A stretch of 38,675 nucleotides of DNA from a virus. The notes beneath the pieces were generated by a model. That model was not told the DNA's origin. It was given only the letters and a program-made list of their open reading frames with translations, and did not search any database. Shown here in pieces: positions 30,888-37,700 of the stretch. Position numbers and translations under genes: made by a program. Within the stretch, counting starts at the first letter, position 1, and each line of letters opens with the position of its first letter. The DNA is taken from IMG/VR virus record IMGVR_UViG_3300046543_000532, positions 1 through 38,675 of that record; one strand, 5' to 3'.

Positions 30888-31091
30888 CTACTCCTCGGGC
30901 GGACGTTTGAGTTTCCCCTGCCGTAGTTCCTGGTGGCCCCAATGCCATCGGCGGCAGTGCGGGCACCGATACGCGACCATGCGCTGATCTGATCGGCGCC
31001 GGATCTTCCGCGCGAGTCGTAGCGCTGCGCCGGGCGACGTGAAGGACTGCTTTCCGTCGCACATAGCCTGGCGACGCGCGAGGCCGGTCAC
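30888..31091 (-). CDS. 67-residue zinc-ribbon-like protein
   Basis: The GTG at 31091 overlaps the preceding stop (GTGA). The product VTGLARRQAMCDGKQSFTSP... has basic helices (AALRLARKIRRRSDQR) followed by YRCPHCRRWHWGHQELRQGK. This resembles small phage zinc-binding proteins with CPHC-x-WH spacing. It is the last gene of the early operon and ends just before the convergent plus-strand gene. DNA binding is plausible but unproven. Confidence 0.6.
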   Translation of the reverse strand: MTGLARRQAMCDGKQSFTSPGAALRLARKIRRRSDQRMVAYRCPHCRRWHWGHQELRQGKLKRPPEE

Positions 31092-31345
31092 GATCGGCGC
31101 GTCGTGGAATTCGTCAGCTCGTCGACTGTCGCGAATTGCGCGTAGCCCTCCTTCGCTTCAGAGACTGCCGACCGCTGGCGCGGGTAGATCGTCGCCTCGT
31201 ACGCGTCGCGGTAGAACGCGGCCCGGTATTCGTGGAGCTTCGACTCGCGCTCGTAGTGCTGGTGCAGCGCGCGCTCGTGGCGATACGCGAGGACGGCACC
31301 GATCGCTATGGCCGAGAGCGCGAAGATGAACGCGGCCAAGATCAC
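31088..31345 (-). CDS. Small membrane protein with coiled-coil region
   Basis: The GTG at 31345 sits in a GTGA overlap with the RusA-like gene. Residues 2-22 form one membrane helix (ILAAFIFALSAIAIGAVLAY). A charged helix follows (RHERALHQHYERESKLHEYR), then AFYRDAYEATIYPRQRSAVS and a helical tail. A type II membrane protein with a short coiled coil in an early operon could affect host envelope or exclusion. It has no family match. Confidence 0.55.
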   Translation of the reverse strand: MILAAFIFALSAIAIGAVLAYRHERALHQHYERESKLHEYRAAFYRDAYEATIYPRQRSAVSEAKEGYAQFATVDELTNSTTRRS

Positions 31346-31770
31346 AGCGCCTCGACCGTGACGACGACCCGCGGGTTCGCTGCGTCCTCGTGCCGACGCG
31401 CGACGATCTCGACGACCTGCGAATCGTTCAGGTAGAGAACACCCTGCAGCGCGTCGAAGACGACGCCGAGGCGTTTGTCGAGATCGCCGCTCCGGCGCTC
31501 GCGGTACCAGTCGAGTGTCACACGCACGGCATCGAAACACACGGCCCCGTCGGCGCCGAGTTGCTCGCGCACGAGGCCCGGCACCATCGCCTTATACTTC
31601 CGCGCCTCACTCGACAGGAGCATCCGCGCACTGCCGCGAATCGTGACCATGCGCCACCAGCGGTTCGCGCTCGGCGGATCGGGGAGGGTGACCGTGACCG
31701 ATTTGAAGTTCTGGCCGGCGAAGAGCGGCGCATACTCGTACGGGACGAGTTTCGCGGCGACGCGCTTCAC
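31342..31770 (-). CDS. rusA: RusA-type Holliday junction resolvase
   Basis: The 142-residue protein starts at the GTG at 31770 (GTGA). It shows the RusA order: TLPDPPSANRWWRMVTIRG at the N-terminus, SSEARKYKAMVPGLVREQLG, a TLDWYRERRSGDLDKRLGVV block, and VLYLNDSQVVEIVARRHEDA, where conserved Asp residues (GDLDKR and NDSQV) bind the metal ions. The enzyme resolves recombination intermediates during phage replication. Its size matches the family (about 120-140). Confidence 0.85.
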   Translation of the reverse strand: MKRVAAKLVPYEYAPLFAGQNFKSVTVTLPDPPSANRWWRMVTIRGSARMLLSSEARKYKAMVPGLVREQLGADGAVCFDAVRVTLDWYRERRSGDLDKRLGVVFDALQGVLYLNDSQVVEIVARRHEDAANPRVVVTVEAL

Positions 31771-31946
31771 CGGGAGGCCTTCGCGCGGTTCGCCGCGCGG
31801 CGCTTCCGGATCTCGCACGCCTTCCGATCGGCGCAGCGCCCTTTGCCGTGGCTGATCTCAACGACGATCGGCGAATGCGCGGTCATCCAGCATTCGGTGC
31901 ACGTCGCCTTCCCGGCGCGCGGCGGAGTCACTGTCGTGGAGATCAT
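31767..31946 (-). CDS. 59-residue Cys-containing basic protein
   Basis: The ATG at 31946 overlaps the upstream stop (ATGA), and its own stop overlaps the RusA-like start (GTGA), so it is coupled on both sides. The product MISTTVTPPRAGKATCTECW has CTEC, then MTAHSPIVVEISHGKGRCAD and a second Cys pair with RCADRKACEIRKRR. Four cysteines and one His suit a small zinc ribbon followed by a basic tail. DNA binding is possible. Confidence 0.6.
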   Translation of the reverse strand: MISTTVTPPRAGKATCTECWMTAHSPIVVEISHGKGRCADRKACEIRKRRAANRAKASR

Positions 31947-32206
31947 CGGTCCGCCTTCTGGCGCTCGCTGCGCACCACGCCGTCAGCCCACGCCGCCGTG
32001 GTCGCGTCGCTCGAGGTGAGCGGGAGGTCGGGGCGATAGCTCGCGTCGTGCGCGGTGCGTGGATGCTCGACAGCGCCACCGACTTCCGCCTGAACGCCGC
32101 AGACAGAGCAGACGAAGATGCCGGGGCGCGGCACCCTGAACGTGCCGAAGACGCTCGTCCGCTCGATTGGCGGCGCCGGCACGAAGTCGTGCTGATGGTC
32201 GCTCAT
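31943..32206 (-). CDS. Small zinc-ribbon-like protein, 87 residues
   Basis: The ATG at 32206 (MSDHQHDFVPAPPIERTSVF) overlaps the end of the broken gene before it. The product has FVCSVCGVQAEV with a later His (VEHPRTAHDASYRPD) and a polar C-terminus, compatible with a one-zinc ribbon lacking a second Cys pair. It is coupled to the next gene by ATGA. No family is recognised. The continuing frame upstream of the ATG belongs to the remains of the disrupted gene, so the ATG is preferred. Confidence 0.55.
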   Translation of the reverse strand: MSDHQHDFVPAPPIERTSVFGTFRVPRPGIFVCSVCGVQAEVGGAVEHPRTAHDASYRPDLPLTSSDATTAAWADGVVRSERQKADR

Positions 32207-32435
32207 CGCGTCACCTCTCGGAAATCCGGCTCGCCGTTGTGGACGTACAGCGTGACGCCAAGCTCGTGTTCCGCGTAGTCGGCTGATCGCCAGCATTTTG
32301 CGGCACGCGATGATCGCATCCATGCCCGCGCCGTACATCACGCGGTCGCTGATGCTGATGCCCTGCAGCCCATCGCCGTTCTTCCGCGCGAGGTCGCGCA
32401 GCTCTTCGCAAAGATTCGAACGAGCGAACCGTCAT
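32203..32435 (-). pseudogene. Gene disrupted by two frameshifts
   Basis: A start ATG at 32435 (ATGA overlap) opens a frame that becomes Arg/Ser-rich and ends at 32211 without resembling a protein. Good coding sense appears instead in two other frames. One gives CEELRDLARKNGDGLQGISI, then SDRVMYGAGMDAIIACRKML. From about 32284 the third frame gives ADYAEHELGVTLYVHNGEPD, then FREVTR and a stop at 32203 that couples to the next gene. Joining them needs two shifts, one in the first few codons and one near 32284-32287. This is either sequencing/assembly error or a decayed 75-residue gene. Confidence 0.55.
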
Positions 32436-32662
32436 CGCTTCCGCCCTCCCTTCGCCTTGAGCTGGGCCTTCACGGTCGCGAGGTCATCGGTCAGCCGCCG
32501 GATCTCGACGTCGCGGACCTCGGACACGGTTCGCAGCTGCTCGTGCGAGAGCGCGATCGCGAGGAAGCGCTCTTTCAGATCCGATCCGGCGAGCGGATAG
32601 CGTTTCGCGGCGTCGACCCACGAGGCCACGTCTTTCGCGGGGACGATCGTGGAGTCAGACAT
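32432..32662 (-). CDS. Hypothetical 76-residue helical protein
   Basis: The ATG at 32662 (MSDSTIVPAKDVASWVDAAK) overlaps the stop of the upstream Cys-rich gene. The product is helical and charged, with LKERFLAIALSHEQLRTVSE and a probable coiled coil (VRDVEIRRLTDDLATVKAQL), ending KAKGGRKR. It has no cysteine. A small protein with a coiled coil and a basic tail could be a regulator or a nucleic acid accessory protein. No family is recognised. Confidence 0.6.
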   Translation of the reverse strand: MSDSTIVPAKDVASWVDAAKRYPLAGSDLKERFLAIALSHEQLRTVSEVRDVEIRRLTDDLATVKAQLKAKGGRKR

Positions 32663-32978
32663 CGTTCCACGCCTCGGCGCGCATTGCGGTGGATCCAACC
32701 GCCTCGCGACCGGGCAGAGGATGCGATTGGCACCAATCAGGCGAGTTGGTGCAATGCCACGATCCGCACTCGCCGCGGCACCAGTTGCAGACGACGTTGT
32801 CCTCGGGATTCAAGCAGCAGCAGCAGTCTTCGCCGCAGTCGTGGTGGCTGTAGCCTTCCCCGCCGCAGTTCGAGCAGTTCACGAACTCGGCATCCCCGCC
32901 GCAGCGAGCGCATGACGCCGCCTCGCCCTCTTCGCACTCGTATCTGAACCATTCGATCCCGCCGCGAATTTCGCTCAT
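32655..32978 (-). CDS. Cys-rich small protein with DnaJ-like CxxC repeats
   Basis: The 107-residue protein opens MSEIRGGIEWFRYECEEGEA and has about 15 cysteines, including CARCGGDAEFVNCSNCGGEG, CGEDCCCCLNPEDNVVCNWC and CGSWHC. The CxxC-G-x-G pattern resembles zinc clusters of DnaJ-type or rubredoxin-like proteins, but the arrangement is irregular. Binding of several zinc ions is inferred. It is coupled to its neighbours by ATGA and lies in the early operon. Function is unknown. Confidence 0.6.
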   Translation of the reverse strand: MSEIRGGIEWFRYECEEGEAASCARCGGDAEFVNCSNCGGEGYSHHDCGEDCCCCLNPEDNVVCNWCRGECGSWHCTNSPDWCQSHPLPGREAVGSTAMRAEAWNDV

Positions 32979-33244
32979 CGGCGCCCCGGCAACAGCCGAA
33001 ACATCGTCGGCGCCTCGTACACGAACTCCGGCACCGTGCGCCGGTAGTCGTCGATCGCGCGCAGCACGCGCTTGCCCTGCTTCTCCGCCCGCTCCCGCTC
33101 GATGCGATACGCGGTGATCGCTTCGCGGCGCTTGGGATCGTCGAGCGCCTGACGACGAGCGGCTGCGGCCCGGGCCACGCGTTCAGCGGCTTCGCGTTTT
33201 CGCTGGGCGCGCTCCTGGCCGAGGATCTCGCTCTGGCTCGGCAT
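32975..33244 (-). CDS. 89-residue charged helical protein
   Basis: The ATG at 33244 shares one base with the preceding stop (TGATG). The product MPSQSEILGQERAQRKREAA has a long charged helix (ERVARAAAARRQALDDPKRR, then EAITAYRIERERAEKQGKRV) with coiled-coil character, and a C-terminal hydrophobic segment (VPEFVYEAPTMFRLLPGRR). It has no known family. It could be a structural or regulatory small helix protein of the early operon. Confidence 0.55.
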   Translation of the reverse strand: MPSQSEILGQERAQRKREAAERVARAAAARRQALDDPKRREAITAYRIERERAEKQGKRVLRAIDDYRRTVPEFVYEAPTMFRLLPGRR

Positions 33245-33606
33245 CAGCGCGCGGCCTCACGCTTCGCACGCTCGAGCGCGCGCTCGTATCGCTTCGCCTT
33301 GCGGTACGACTTCCCGCGGAAGCCGACCTCCCACGCGATGTTCAAGAACTCGCGCTTCGTGGCGTTGTCGCTGAGTGTCGGCTTCGAGCGCGGGCTGACC
33401 TTGACCGACGTCGGCTCGTACCGCTCCTGGTGCTGTCGTCGCTCCATGCCGCGCGGATTCACCTTCCGCGTTGATGCGATGCCGCGATTGCGATACCCGC
33501 GCTCACGCCCTGTCTTCCGGCGCGTCGGGAGTCGCTGCGACGGGACGAGGAAATCCGTCTGCTTCCAGGAGCGCTTGCCGCGAATGCGGTTTGTTGGAGC
33601 GGTCAC
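33244..33606 (-). CDS. 120-residue basic protein
   Basis: The GTG at 33606 forms GTGA with the STAS-like gene. The product is very basic: VTAPTNRIRGKRSWKQTDFL, RRKTGRERGYRNRGIASTRK, RSKPTLSDNATKREFLNIAW, then GFRGKSYRKAKRYERALERA. It is rich in Arg and Lys but varied enough to look like real coding sequence, with helices in the last 50 residues. A nucleic acid-binding role is plausible, for example a ribosome- or RNA-associated small protein. The GTG is preferred because the longer upstream frame is Arg-rich shadow overlapping two genes. Confidence 0.5.
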   Translation of the reverse strand: MTAPTNRIRGKRSWKQTDFLVPSQRLPTRRKTGRERGYRNRGIASTRKVNPRGMERRQHQERYEPTSVKVSPRSKPTLSDNATKREFLNIAWEVGFRGKSYRKAKRYERALERAKREAAR

Positions 33607-34037
33607 GCGAAGGCCTCGGGAGAATGGGGCGTGGTCGGAAACGCGGTCACGACGAGGTTGTCGATCCGCGGGAGTGCGTCGAGCACGACGGCCAGCTCCT
33701 CGGCCACGATGCTGAGCGTGAGCGAGCCGCGTCGCGGGAGGTGGCGCAGCTCGTTCGCGAGCTTCACGACGTAGCCGAGCCCTTGCGATGTCGCGTCCTC
33801 GCCACGCACCGCGGCGCAGTCGAGCACGACGTCGGTAATGCCGGCCGCGAGCTGGTCGGAGACGAGGATCAACAGCCGGCGCATCGTCGGGCCGTCGAGC
33901 GTCGGCATGGTCACGAAGAGATCCGCCCGACCGTCCGCGTGCATCTTCCGCGCGACGGCGAGGAAGCACGGCGGCGCGAGGAGGCCACTGGCGAAGCGGC
34001 GCTCCGTGGTGGTGATCGGCACCCTGTGCGTCCTCAT
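33603..34037 (-). CDS. STAS-like domain protein
   Basis: The 144-residue protein starts MRTHRVPITTTERRFASGLL at the ATG at 34037 (ATGA). From about 40 it has the alternating strands and helices of a STAS domain: ADLFVTMPTLDGPTMRRLLI, then AGITDVVLDCAAVRGEDATS, where the family's conserved D-S/T phosphorylation turn would lie (here EDATSQG), then GLGYVVKLANELRHLPRRGS and LTLSIVAEELAVVLDALPRI. STAS proteins act as anti-anti-sigma factors or transporter regulators. A phage copy could titrate a host anti-sigma factor. The match is structural pattern only, so moderate confidence. Confidence 0.5.
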   Translation of the reverse strand: MRTHRVPITTTERRFASGLLAPPCFLAVARKMHADGRADLFVTMPTLDGPTMRRLLILVSDQLAAGITDVVLDCAAVRGEDATSQGLGYVVKLANELRHLPRRGSLTLSIVAEELAVVLDALPRIDNLVVTAFPTTPHSPEAFA

Positions 34038-34228
34038 GCCGGCACCTCAGCGTGCATCGCGTCCCAGGCGAAGCGCGCCAGCTCGTCGATCGTCGCGTCG
34101 AGGTTCGCGTTCGCCACGAACAGGGCCTCGCCACATGGCGACGTCCGCGCGCGCATCTCGCGCTCGTGCTTCTGCAGCACGTTCCGGGTCCGCTCGGCGA
34201 AGCCGGTGACGAAGTCGTCGCGCGTCAC
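34034..34228 (-). CDS. Hypothetical 64-residue protein
   Basis: The GTG at 34228 overlaps the loader-like gene stop (GTGA). Its own stop overlaps the STAS-like start (ATGA). The product VTRDDFVTGFAERTRNVLQK is helical, continuing with HEREMRARTSPCGEALFVAN and ending LARFAWDAMHAEVPA. It is coupled on both sides, which argues for real translation. No family is recognised. The larger frame that extends upstream is the Arg-rich shadow of the loader gene. Confidence 0.55.
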   Translation of the reverse strand: MTRDDFVTGFAERTRNVLQKHEREMRARTSPCGEALFVANANLDATIDELARFAWDAMHAEVPA

Positions 34229-34833
34229 GCGGTCATCCGCGAGCCAGAGTAATCCGGCGTGCCGCCGAGGCGTTTTTGCGCGGCCGGCATGGCGCGCTGT
34301 TCCGCCGTCTTCTCGATCAGCGCCTTGACCGTCGCGTCGGCCCGTTCGAGCGCCAACGAGGTCTGCCGTTCCTCCTCCGCGTGGAGGCAGCTCGCCGTAT
34401 ACGCTTCGACGAACCGCTGCCGGGCCCACTTCACGTCGACCTCGAGGATGTTCTCGAGCTCGCGCCGGCCCCCGGCGGCGTGAAACGCCCGAGTCGTCGA
34501 CGCGCCCAGCGCGAGCGTCTTCTCGCGGCGATCGTCGGGCGAGATTCGGGGATCGTTCCAGATCGCCAGCACGCGCTCGAACGCCTCGGCCGCGTCGAGC
34601 GTCGGGTTGGGAACCGGCGCGATGAGCTCCACCAGCTGCGCCGGAGACGGCCAGTTGCGATACGCCGCGTCCCAGGTCTTGAACGCCAGCGCCGTCGCGG
34701 CGTAGAACTGCTCGGTCGTGAGCTCGGCGTTCAGCTGCCGGAAGTACTCGGCCTGGACGGGCGGCTCGAGTTCGCGGCCGATGCGGCCGGCGAGCAGTGC
34801 CATGCGTTGCAGGAAAATCTCCTTGTCGATCAC
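34225..34833 (-). CDS. Helicase loader-like (replication accessory) candidate
   Basis: The 202-residue protein starts at the GTG at 34833 (GTGA with the initiator gene). Its N-terminal third, VIDKEIFLQRMALLAGRIGR, then PVQAEYFRQLNAELTTEQFY, AAYRNWPSPAQLVELI, follows the helical pattern of phage helicase-loader N-domains (G39P-like), where YF-L--L-T and a Pro-rich turn recur. The rest is helical (VKWARQRFVEAYTASCLHAE). It is translated directly after the initiator-like gene, its expected partner. The family link is from pattern only. Confidence 0.55.
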   Translation of the reverse strand: MIDKEIFLQRMALLAGRIGRELEPPVQAEYFRQLNAELTTEQFYAATALAFKTWDAAYRNWPSPAQLVELIAPVPNPTLDAAEAFERVLAIWNDPRISPDDRREKTLALGASTTRAFHAAGGRRELENILEVDVKWARQRFVEAYTASCLHAEEERQTSLALERADATVKALIEKTAEQRAMPAAQKRLGGTPDYSGSRMTA

Positions 34834-35723
34834 AGACCCTCCAGGGCGGCTTTGCCAGCGAGGTAGGACCGTTCTCCGGGACCCGGCGCGGTAGGCGTGG
34901 TGCGGTACGGCGATTCGGGCTGGCCGGGCGGTGATCGTTCGGCGGCGATCGCGCGGCGCACGTATTTGCGAAAGAGCGCGGCGTTCCAGTCGCAGCCATT
35001 CGCGTTGAAGTCGCGGATCGCCACGCCCATCTCGACGGGCGTCGGCTGCAGCGGTTCTCCGCCGTCGAGGTACATCGCCACCGAGGCGACGACGCCGAGC
35101 TTTCTGCCGGATCGGGCGACGAGCGCAGTCAGCGCGGTGCGATCGGCGTCGGACGCAAGGCGCTCCGCGAGCGACGCTTCTTGGACCGGCCGCCACGAGC
35201 CGCCGTTCGCGCCCGCGGAAGAAGAGGCCTGTTGTAGTTCTTCGTTTCGTAACGTCTCGTCTTCGTTCGCGCGTGCGGGTTGCACTGTCCGCGTGACTGT
35301 CGGCGGAATGTCCGCAGGGTTGTCCGCGTGACTTTCCGCGTGACTGGCGGCGAGTCGTTCGCGCTCTTTCCGCTCACGTTCCAGCCGCTTCCGTTCACGC
35401 TCTGCGGCGCGGCGCGATTCGAGTTTGCCCGCGTACTCGTCCCACTCGTTGACGCACCCGTCGCCGTCAAGGTGTTGCGTGCGAATGAATTGAGCGAAGC
35501 GGCCGGGCTTCTTTCCGCGTCCGCTCCATCCCGCCCACATCTCGAGTTGCCGGTCGGTTCGCTGCCCGACGAGGCCCTCCGTCGCGTACTGCGAGACCGC
35601 GCCCCAGAACTGGACAAGGAGCCCAATCGCTTCATGATGCGTGACACCGAGTGCATGGACAGCGCGATCGACAACTGGCTTGTCGACGAGGTTTGCGTGT
35701 ACACGGATCCAGGGCTCAGCCAT
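34830..35723 (-). CDS. Replication initiator-like protein (phage O-type)
   Basis: The 297-residue protein starts at the ATG at 35723. The N-terminal 100 residues (MAEPWIRVHANLVDKPVVDR, LGVTHHEAIGLLVQFWGAVS, YATEGLVGQRTDRQLEMWAG) have the winged-helix layout of phage replication initiators. A long Arg/Glu-rich helical linker (LESRRAAERERKRLERERKE) and a Ser/Asp-rich disordered region follow. The C-terminal part (about 225-285, VEMGVAIRDFNANGCDWNAA) is a second helical domain. It would bind the origin, perhaps inside its own gene as in lambda O, and recruit the helicase. Confidence 0.65.
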   Translation of the reverse strand: MAEPWIRVHANLVDKPVVDRAVHALGVTHHEAIGLLVQFWGAVSQYATEGLVGQRTDRQLEMWAGWSGRGKKPGRFAQFIRTQHLDGDGCVNEWDEYAGKLESRRAAERERKRLERERKERERLAASHAESHADNPADIPPTVTRTVQPARANEDETLRNEELQQASSSAGANGGSWRPVQEASLAERLASDADRTALTALVARSGRKLGVVASVAMYLDGGEPLQPTPVEMGVAIRDFNANGCDWNAALFRKYVRRAIAAERSPPGQPESPYRTTPTAPGPGERSYLAGKAALEGL

Positions 35724-35804
35724 GTCGATTCGAGCCCTCCGGGCCGACGTCGAGGTTTTTGGCGCCCGGGGTTTCGACCGAAAAACAGCGTCTTCGTCGA
35801 CGGT

Positions 35805-36209
35805 TCATCTGGTCGCGGTCTCCTCGGGATCGAGCATGGGCCGAGACATCGGGACCGGCGATTTTGTGATGCTCTCGACGAAGCGGATCACCCTGGTGAT
35901 CGCGCGCAACGGAAGGCGCCCGATCGCGCGGTGGACGCGCTCGAGTTCATCGGTGATCAGCTCGTGGCAGCTTCGGCATAGGCAACGAAGCTCGTCGTCT
36001 TCGTACTCCCACGGCGCCGCACCGGCGCGATAGTACCGGTGATGAACGTTCAGGCCGCTCAAATCGCCGTTGGGATCGAACGCGAGCCCGCACTCGTCGC
36101 AGGCGTAGCTGGCGAGAGCCATGATCTCTTCGCGGCGCGCGAGCCAGCGCCAATCGGAGAGCATTTCACGGTACGTCGGGCGGCGGCCGGACTCGCGGTA
36201 GGCGCTCAC
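35805..36209 (-). CDS. HNH endonuclease
   Basis: The 134-residue protein starts at the GTG at 36209 with GGAGG six bases upstream. It has the HNH core: YACDECGLAFDPNGDLSGLN with the first zinc pair, VHHRYYRAGAAPWEYEDDEL with the catalytic HH, and RCLCRSCHELITDELERVHR with the second zinc pair. N-terminal helices (MLSDWRWLARREEIMAL, after the YRE turn) are typical of small phage HNH proteins. Homing or packaging-associated cutting is possible. It is the first gene of the leftward early operon, next to attP. Confidence 0.8.
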   Translation of the reverse strand: MSAYRESGRRPTYREMLSDWRWLARREEIMALASYACDECGLAFDPNGDLSGLNVHHRYYRAGAAPWEYEDDELRCLCRSCHELITDELERVHRAIGRLPLRAITRVIRFVESITKSPVPMSRPMLDPEETATR

Positions 36210-36261
36210 GCCGCGCCTCCGCTTCTATAGAACAGCCCCTTCCCCGAACGGCAGTAAACAA

Positions 36262-36281
36262 CCGGGGAAGAAATCGGGGAA
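36262..36281 (+). repeat. Left copy of 20-bp arm-type direct repeat
   Basis: CCGGGGAAGAAATCGGGGAA matches the right copy (36453-36472) at 18 of 20 positions, in the same orientation. Each copy is two YCGGGGAA boxes spaced by GAAA. An inverted single box TTCCCCG lies at 36240-36246. They bracket the tRNA fragment, as integrase arm sites do. Confidence 0.6.
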
Positions 36282-36355
36282 CTTTGGCTGACTTTCGGGC
36301 GGGTTTCGCTGTTGTTCGGGGCAGGTTCACAGAGGGTCGAGACAGCCGCGACCCG

Positions 36356-36399
36356 ACTGTTAATCAGAAAGTTCCAGGTTCGAGTCCTGGCGCCCCAGC
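36356..36399 (+). other. attP core: 3' half of tRNA-Asn(GTT)
   Basis: The stretch holds CTGTTAA with anticodon GTT, a T arm (CCAGG, TTCGAGT loop, CCTGG at 36374-36390), an acceptor strand CGCCCCA and discriminator. The 5' side has no D arm or matching TGGGGCG, so it is not a complete tRNA. Placed between int and the early genes, it is the likely crossover core carried to restore the host tRNA on integration. Confidence 0.75.
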
Positions 36400-36429
36400 T
36401 TTTTACAGCATCGGCAGTTACGCGGTTGC

Positions 36430-37482
36430 TCATGCTTCGCTCGGGATCGCGGTCGGGGAAGAAACCGGGGAAGTGGGGACAGGAATCGTCAGAAAGGCGG
36501 CGATTTTGACCGCGTCCTCTTTGACGAACGCAGCCACCTCGTGGCGCTCGTACTGGTCGGTGACGTCCTTCGAGCCGTGCCCCATGTAGAGGCGTCGGCG
36601 CGTGCGCGGGACGCCGGCCGACTCCATCCAGCGGGAGTACGTGCGGCGCAGATCGTACGGCGTGATCGTCCCCGAGAATCGTTTGCGCATCGACTTCTCG
36701 AACCAATCGCGGGAGATCTTCGCGACCGCGGGAACGCGGACGAGCGGCACTTCGCGGAGCCTGCCCTTCCGTTTGGTGCCGCCGATCACGACGCGATCGC
36801 TCTCGACGTGCCACGGGCCGTAGTACTCCTTCGTGCCCATGCCCGTCGTCATCAAGGCCCATGCGATCGCGTCGACGGCGTCGGTCTCGGGGTGCGGGAA
36901 GTTCCCGCGCATCGCGTCCGGTGTGTGATAGGCGCGCGGGGCTGAGGGTGCGACCTTCCGCGCTTCGACCGCGGCGCAGCTGATGTAGACCGGGTGCGAT
37001 CGTTTGAGCGTCGCGCGCACGAACGCGAGGGCGTGGGCGCGCGCGAGGTTAAAAGAGCGCGGGTGCTTGATCCCGAGCGTCTTCCGGAGCTGCTCGAGCA
37101 CCTTGGGCAGATCGGCGATGCGCGCTTTTTTGTTCGCGCGCTCGAAGTAGCGGCGCGACGTCTCGAGCGCGACCAGGTGCTTCGAGGAATACTCGTTCGT
37201 CTCGCCCGCGATCCAGGCCTTCATGGAATCGGCGACGAGCGGCATGGCGTCACCGACCGGGAGCTCGTGGAGCGCCTGACGCTTGTACGCGTCGTAGGTC
37301 GAGGCGAACGTCACTTGCCGCGCCTTGATGGCGCGCAGGATATCGAGCCGCCCCTGGTCATACAGGTCGCTCAGCATGCGCTCATAGCGCGTGCGCTGCT
37401 TAGGGTCGGTCGTGCCGCTCGCAAGGTTGATCCGGCCGACGTCACGGAAGCGCCGGTCGATGCGCATCGTCTCGGGTGTCAC
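36430..37482 (-). CDS. int: Tyrosine integrase
   Basis: The 350-residue protein starts at the GTG at 37482 (GTGA with xis); ATG at 37467 is an alternative. It has an SAM-like N-terminal domain (about 60-190) and a C-terminal catalytic domain. GTKRKGRLREVPLVRV carries the catalytic Lys, YDLRRTYSRWMESAGVPRTR carries the HxxR-type Arg, and MGHGSKDVTDQYERHEV has the GH and nucleophile Tyr. At the first Arg position (TTGMGTKEYYG) the usual R is replaced by G, as in some phage integrase lineages. It recombines attP at the tRNA fragment just past its stop. Its 3' end contains the right arm repeat. Confidence 0.85.
   Translation of the reverse strand: MTPETMRIDRRFRDVGRINLASGTTDPKQRTRYERMLSDLYDQGRLDILRAIKARQVTFASTYDAYKRQALHELPVGDAMPLVADSMKAWIAGETNEYSSKHLVALETSRRYFERANKKARIADLPKVLEQLRKTLGIKHPRSFNLARAHALAFVRATLKRSHPVYISCAAVEARKVAPSAPRAYHTPDAMRGNFPHPETDAVDAIAWALMTTGMGTKEYYGPWHVESDRVVIGGTKRKGRLREVPLVRVPAVAKISRDWFEKSMRKRFSGTITPYDLRRTYSRWMESAGVPRTRRRLYMGHGSKDVTDQYERHEVAAFVKEDAVKIAAFLTIPVPTSPVSSPTAIPSEA
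36453..36472 (+). repeat. Right copy of 20-bp arm-type direct repeat
   Basis: TCGGGGAAGAAACCGGGGAA lies inside the last codons of the integrase gene and differs from the left copy (36262-36281) at two positions. Overlap with coding sequence makes chance conservation less likely and supports a binding function. Confidence 0.6.
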
Positions 37483-37700
37483 GCGGCCACCCTCTTTTTC
37501 GCGCGCTGCGCGAGGATGTCGAGCACGAGGCCCCACTGCAGCCGGCGGTCGCGCCCGATCTCGATCCAGGGAAGGTTGAGCTGCTCGACCTTCTCTTTGC
37601 TGATGCGGAGCGCGGCCATGACGTGTTCCGGCTGCACCATCGCGTCGTGCGGGAAGGTGACGAGCGGCGGGAACGCGGTGTCGTTGGTTGGCGTCGTCAC
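37479..37700 (-). CDS. xis: Excisionase-like small HTH protein
   Basis: The 73-residue protein starts at the GTG at 37700, in a GTGA overlap with the DUF6745-like gene, and stops in a GTGA overlap with int. The region QPEHVMAALRISKEKVEQLN, then LPWIEIGRDRRLQWGLVLDI, fits an HTH_17/excisionase fold: two helices followed by a short wing (IEIGRDRRLQW). In this position it would direct excision and perhaps repress the integrase promoter. Confidence 0.6.
   Translation of the reverse strand: MTTPTNDTAFPPLVTFPHDAMVQPEHVMAALRISKEKVEQLNLPWIEIGRDRRLQWGLVLDILAQRAKKRVAA

Noticed and set aside
33244-34134. 296-codon minus-strand frame across the STAS-like gene
   Set aside because: Only its last 120 codons look like protein. 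The rest is Arg-rich and overlaps two coupled genes.
36301-36399. Complete tRNA-Asn gene
   Set aside because: Only the anticodon loop, T arm and acceptor 3' strand fit. There is no D arm and no matching 5' acceptor, and the anticodon stem has two mismatches.
36206-36862. 218-codon minus-strand frame over attP
   Set aside because: It overlaps the integrase and the tRNA fragment, and has no ribosome-binding site or family signal.
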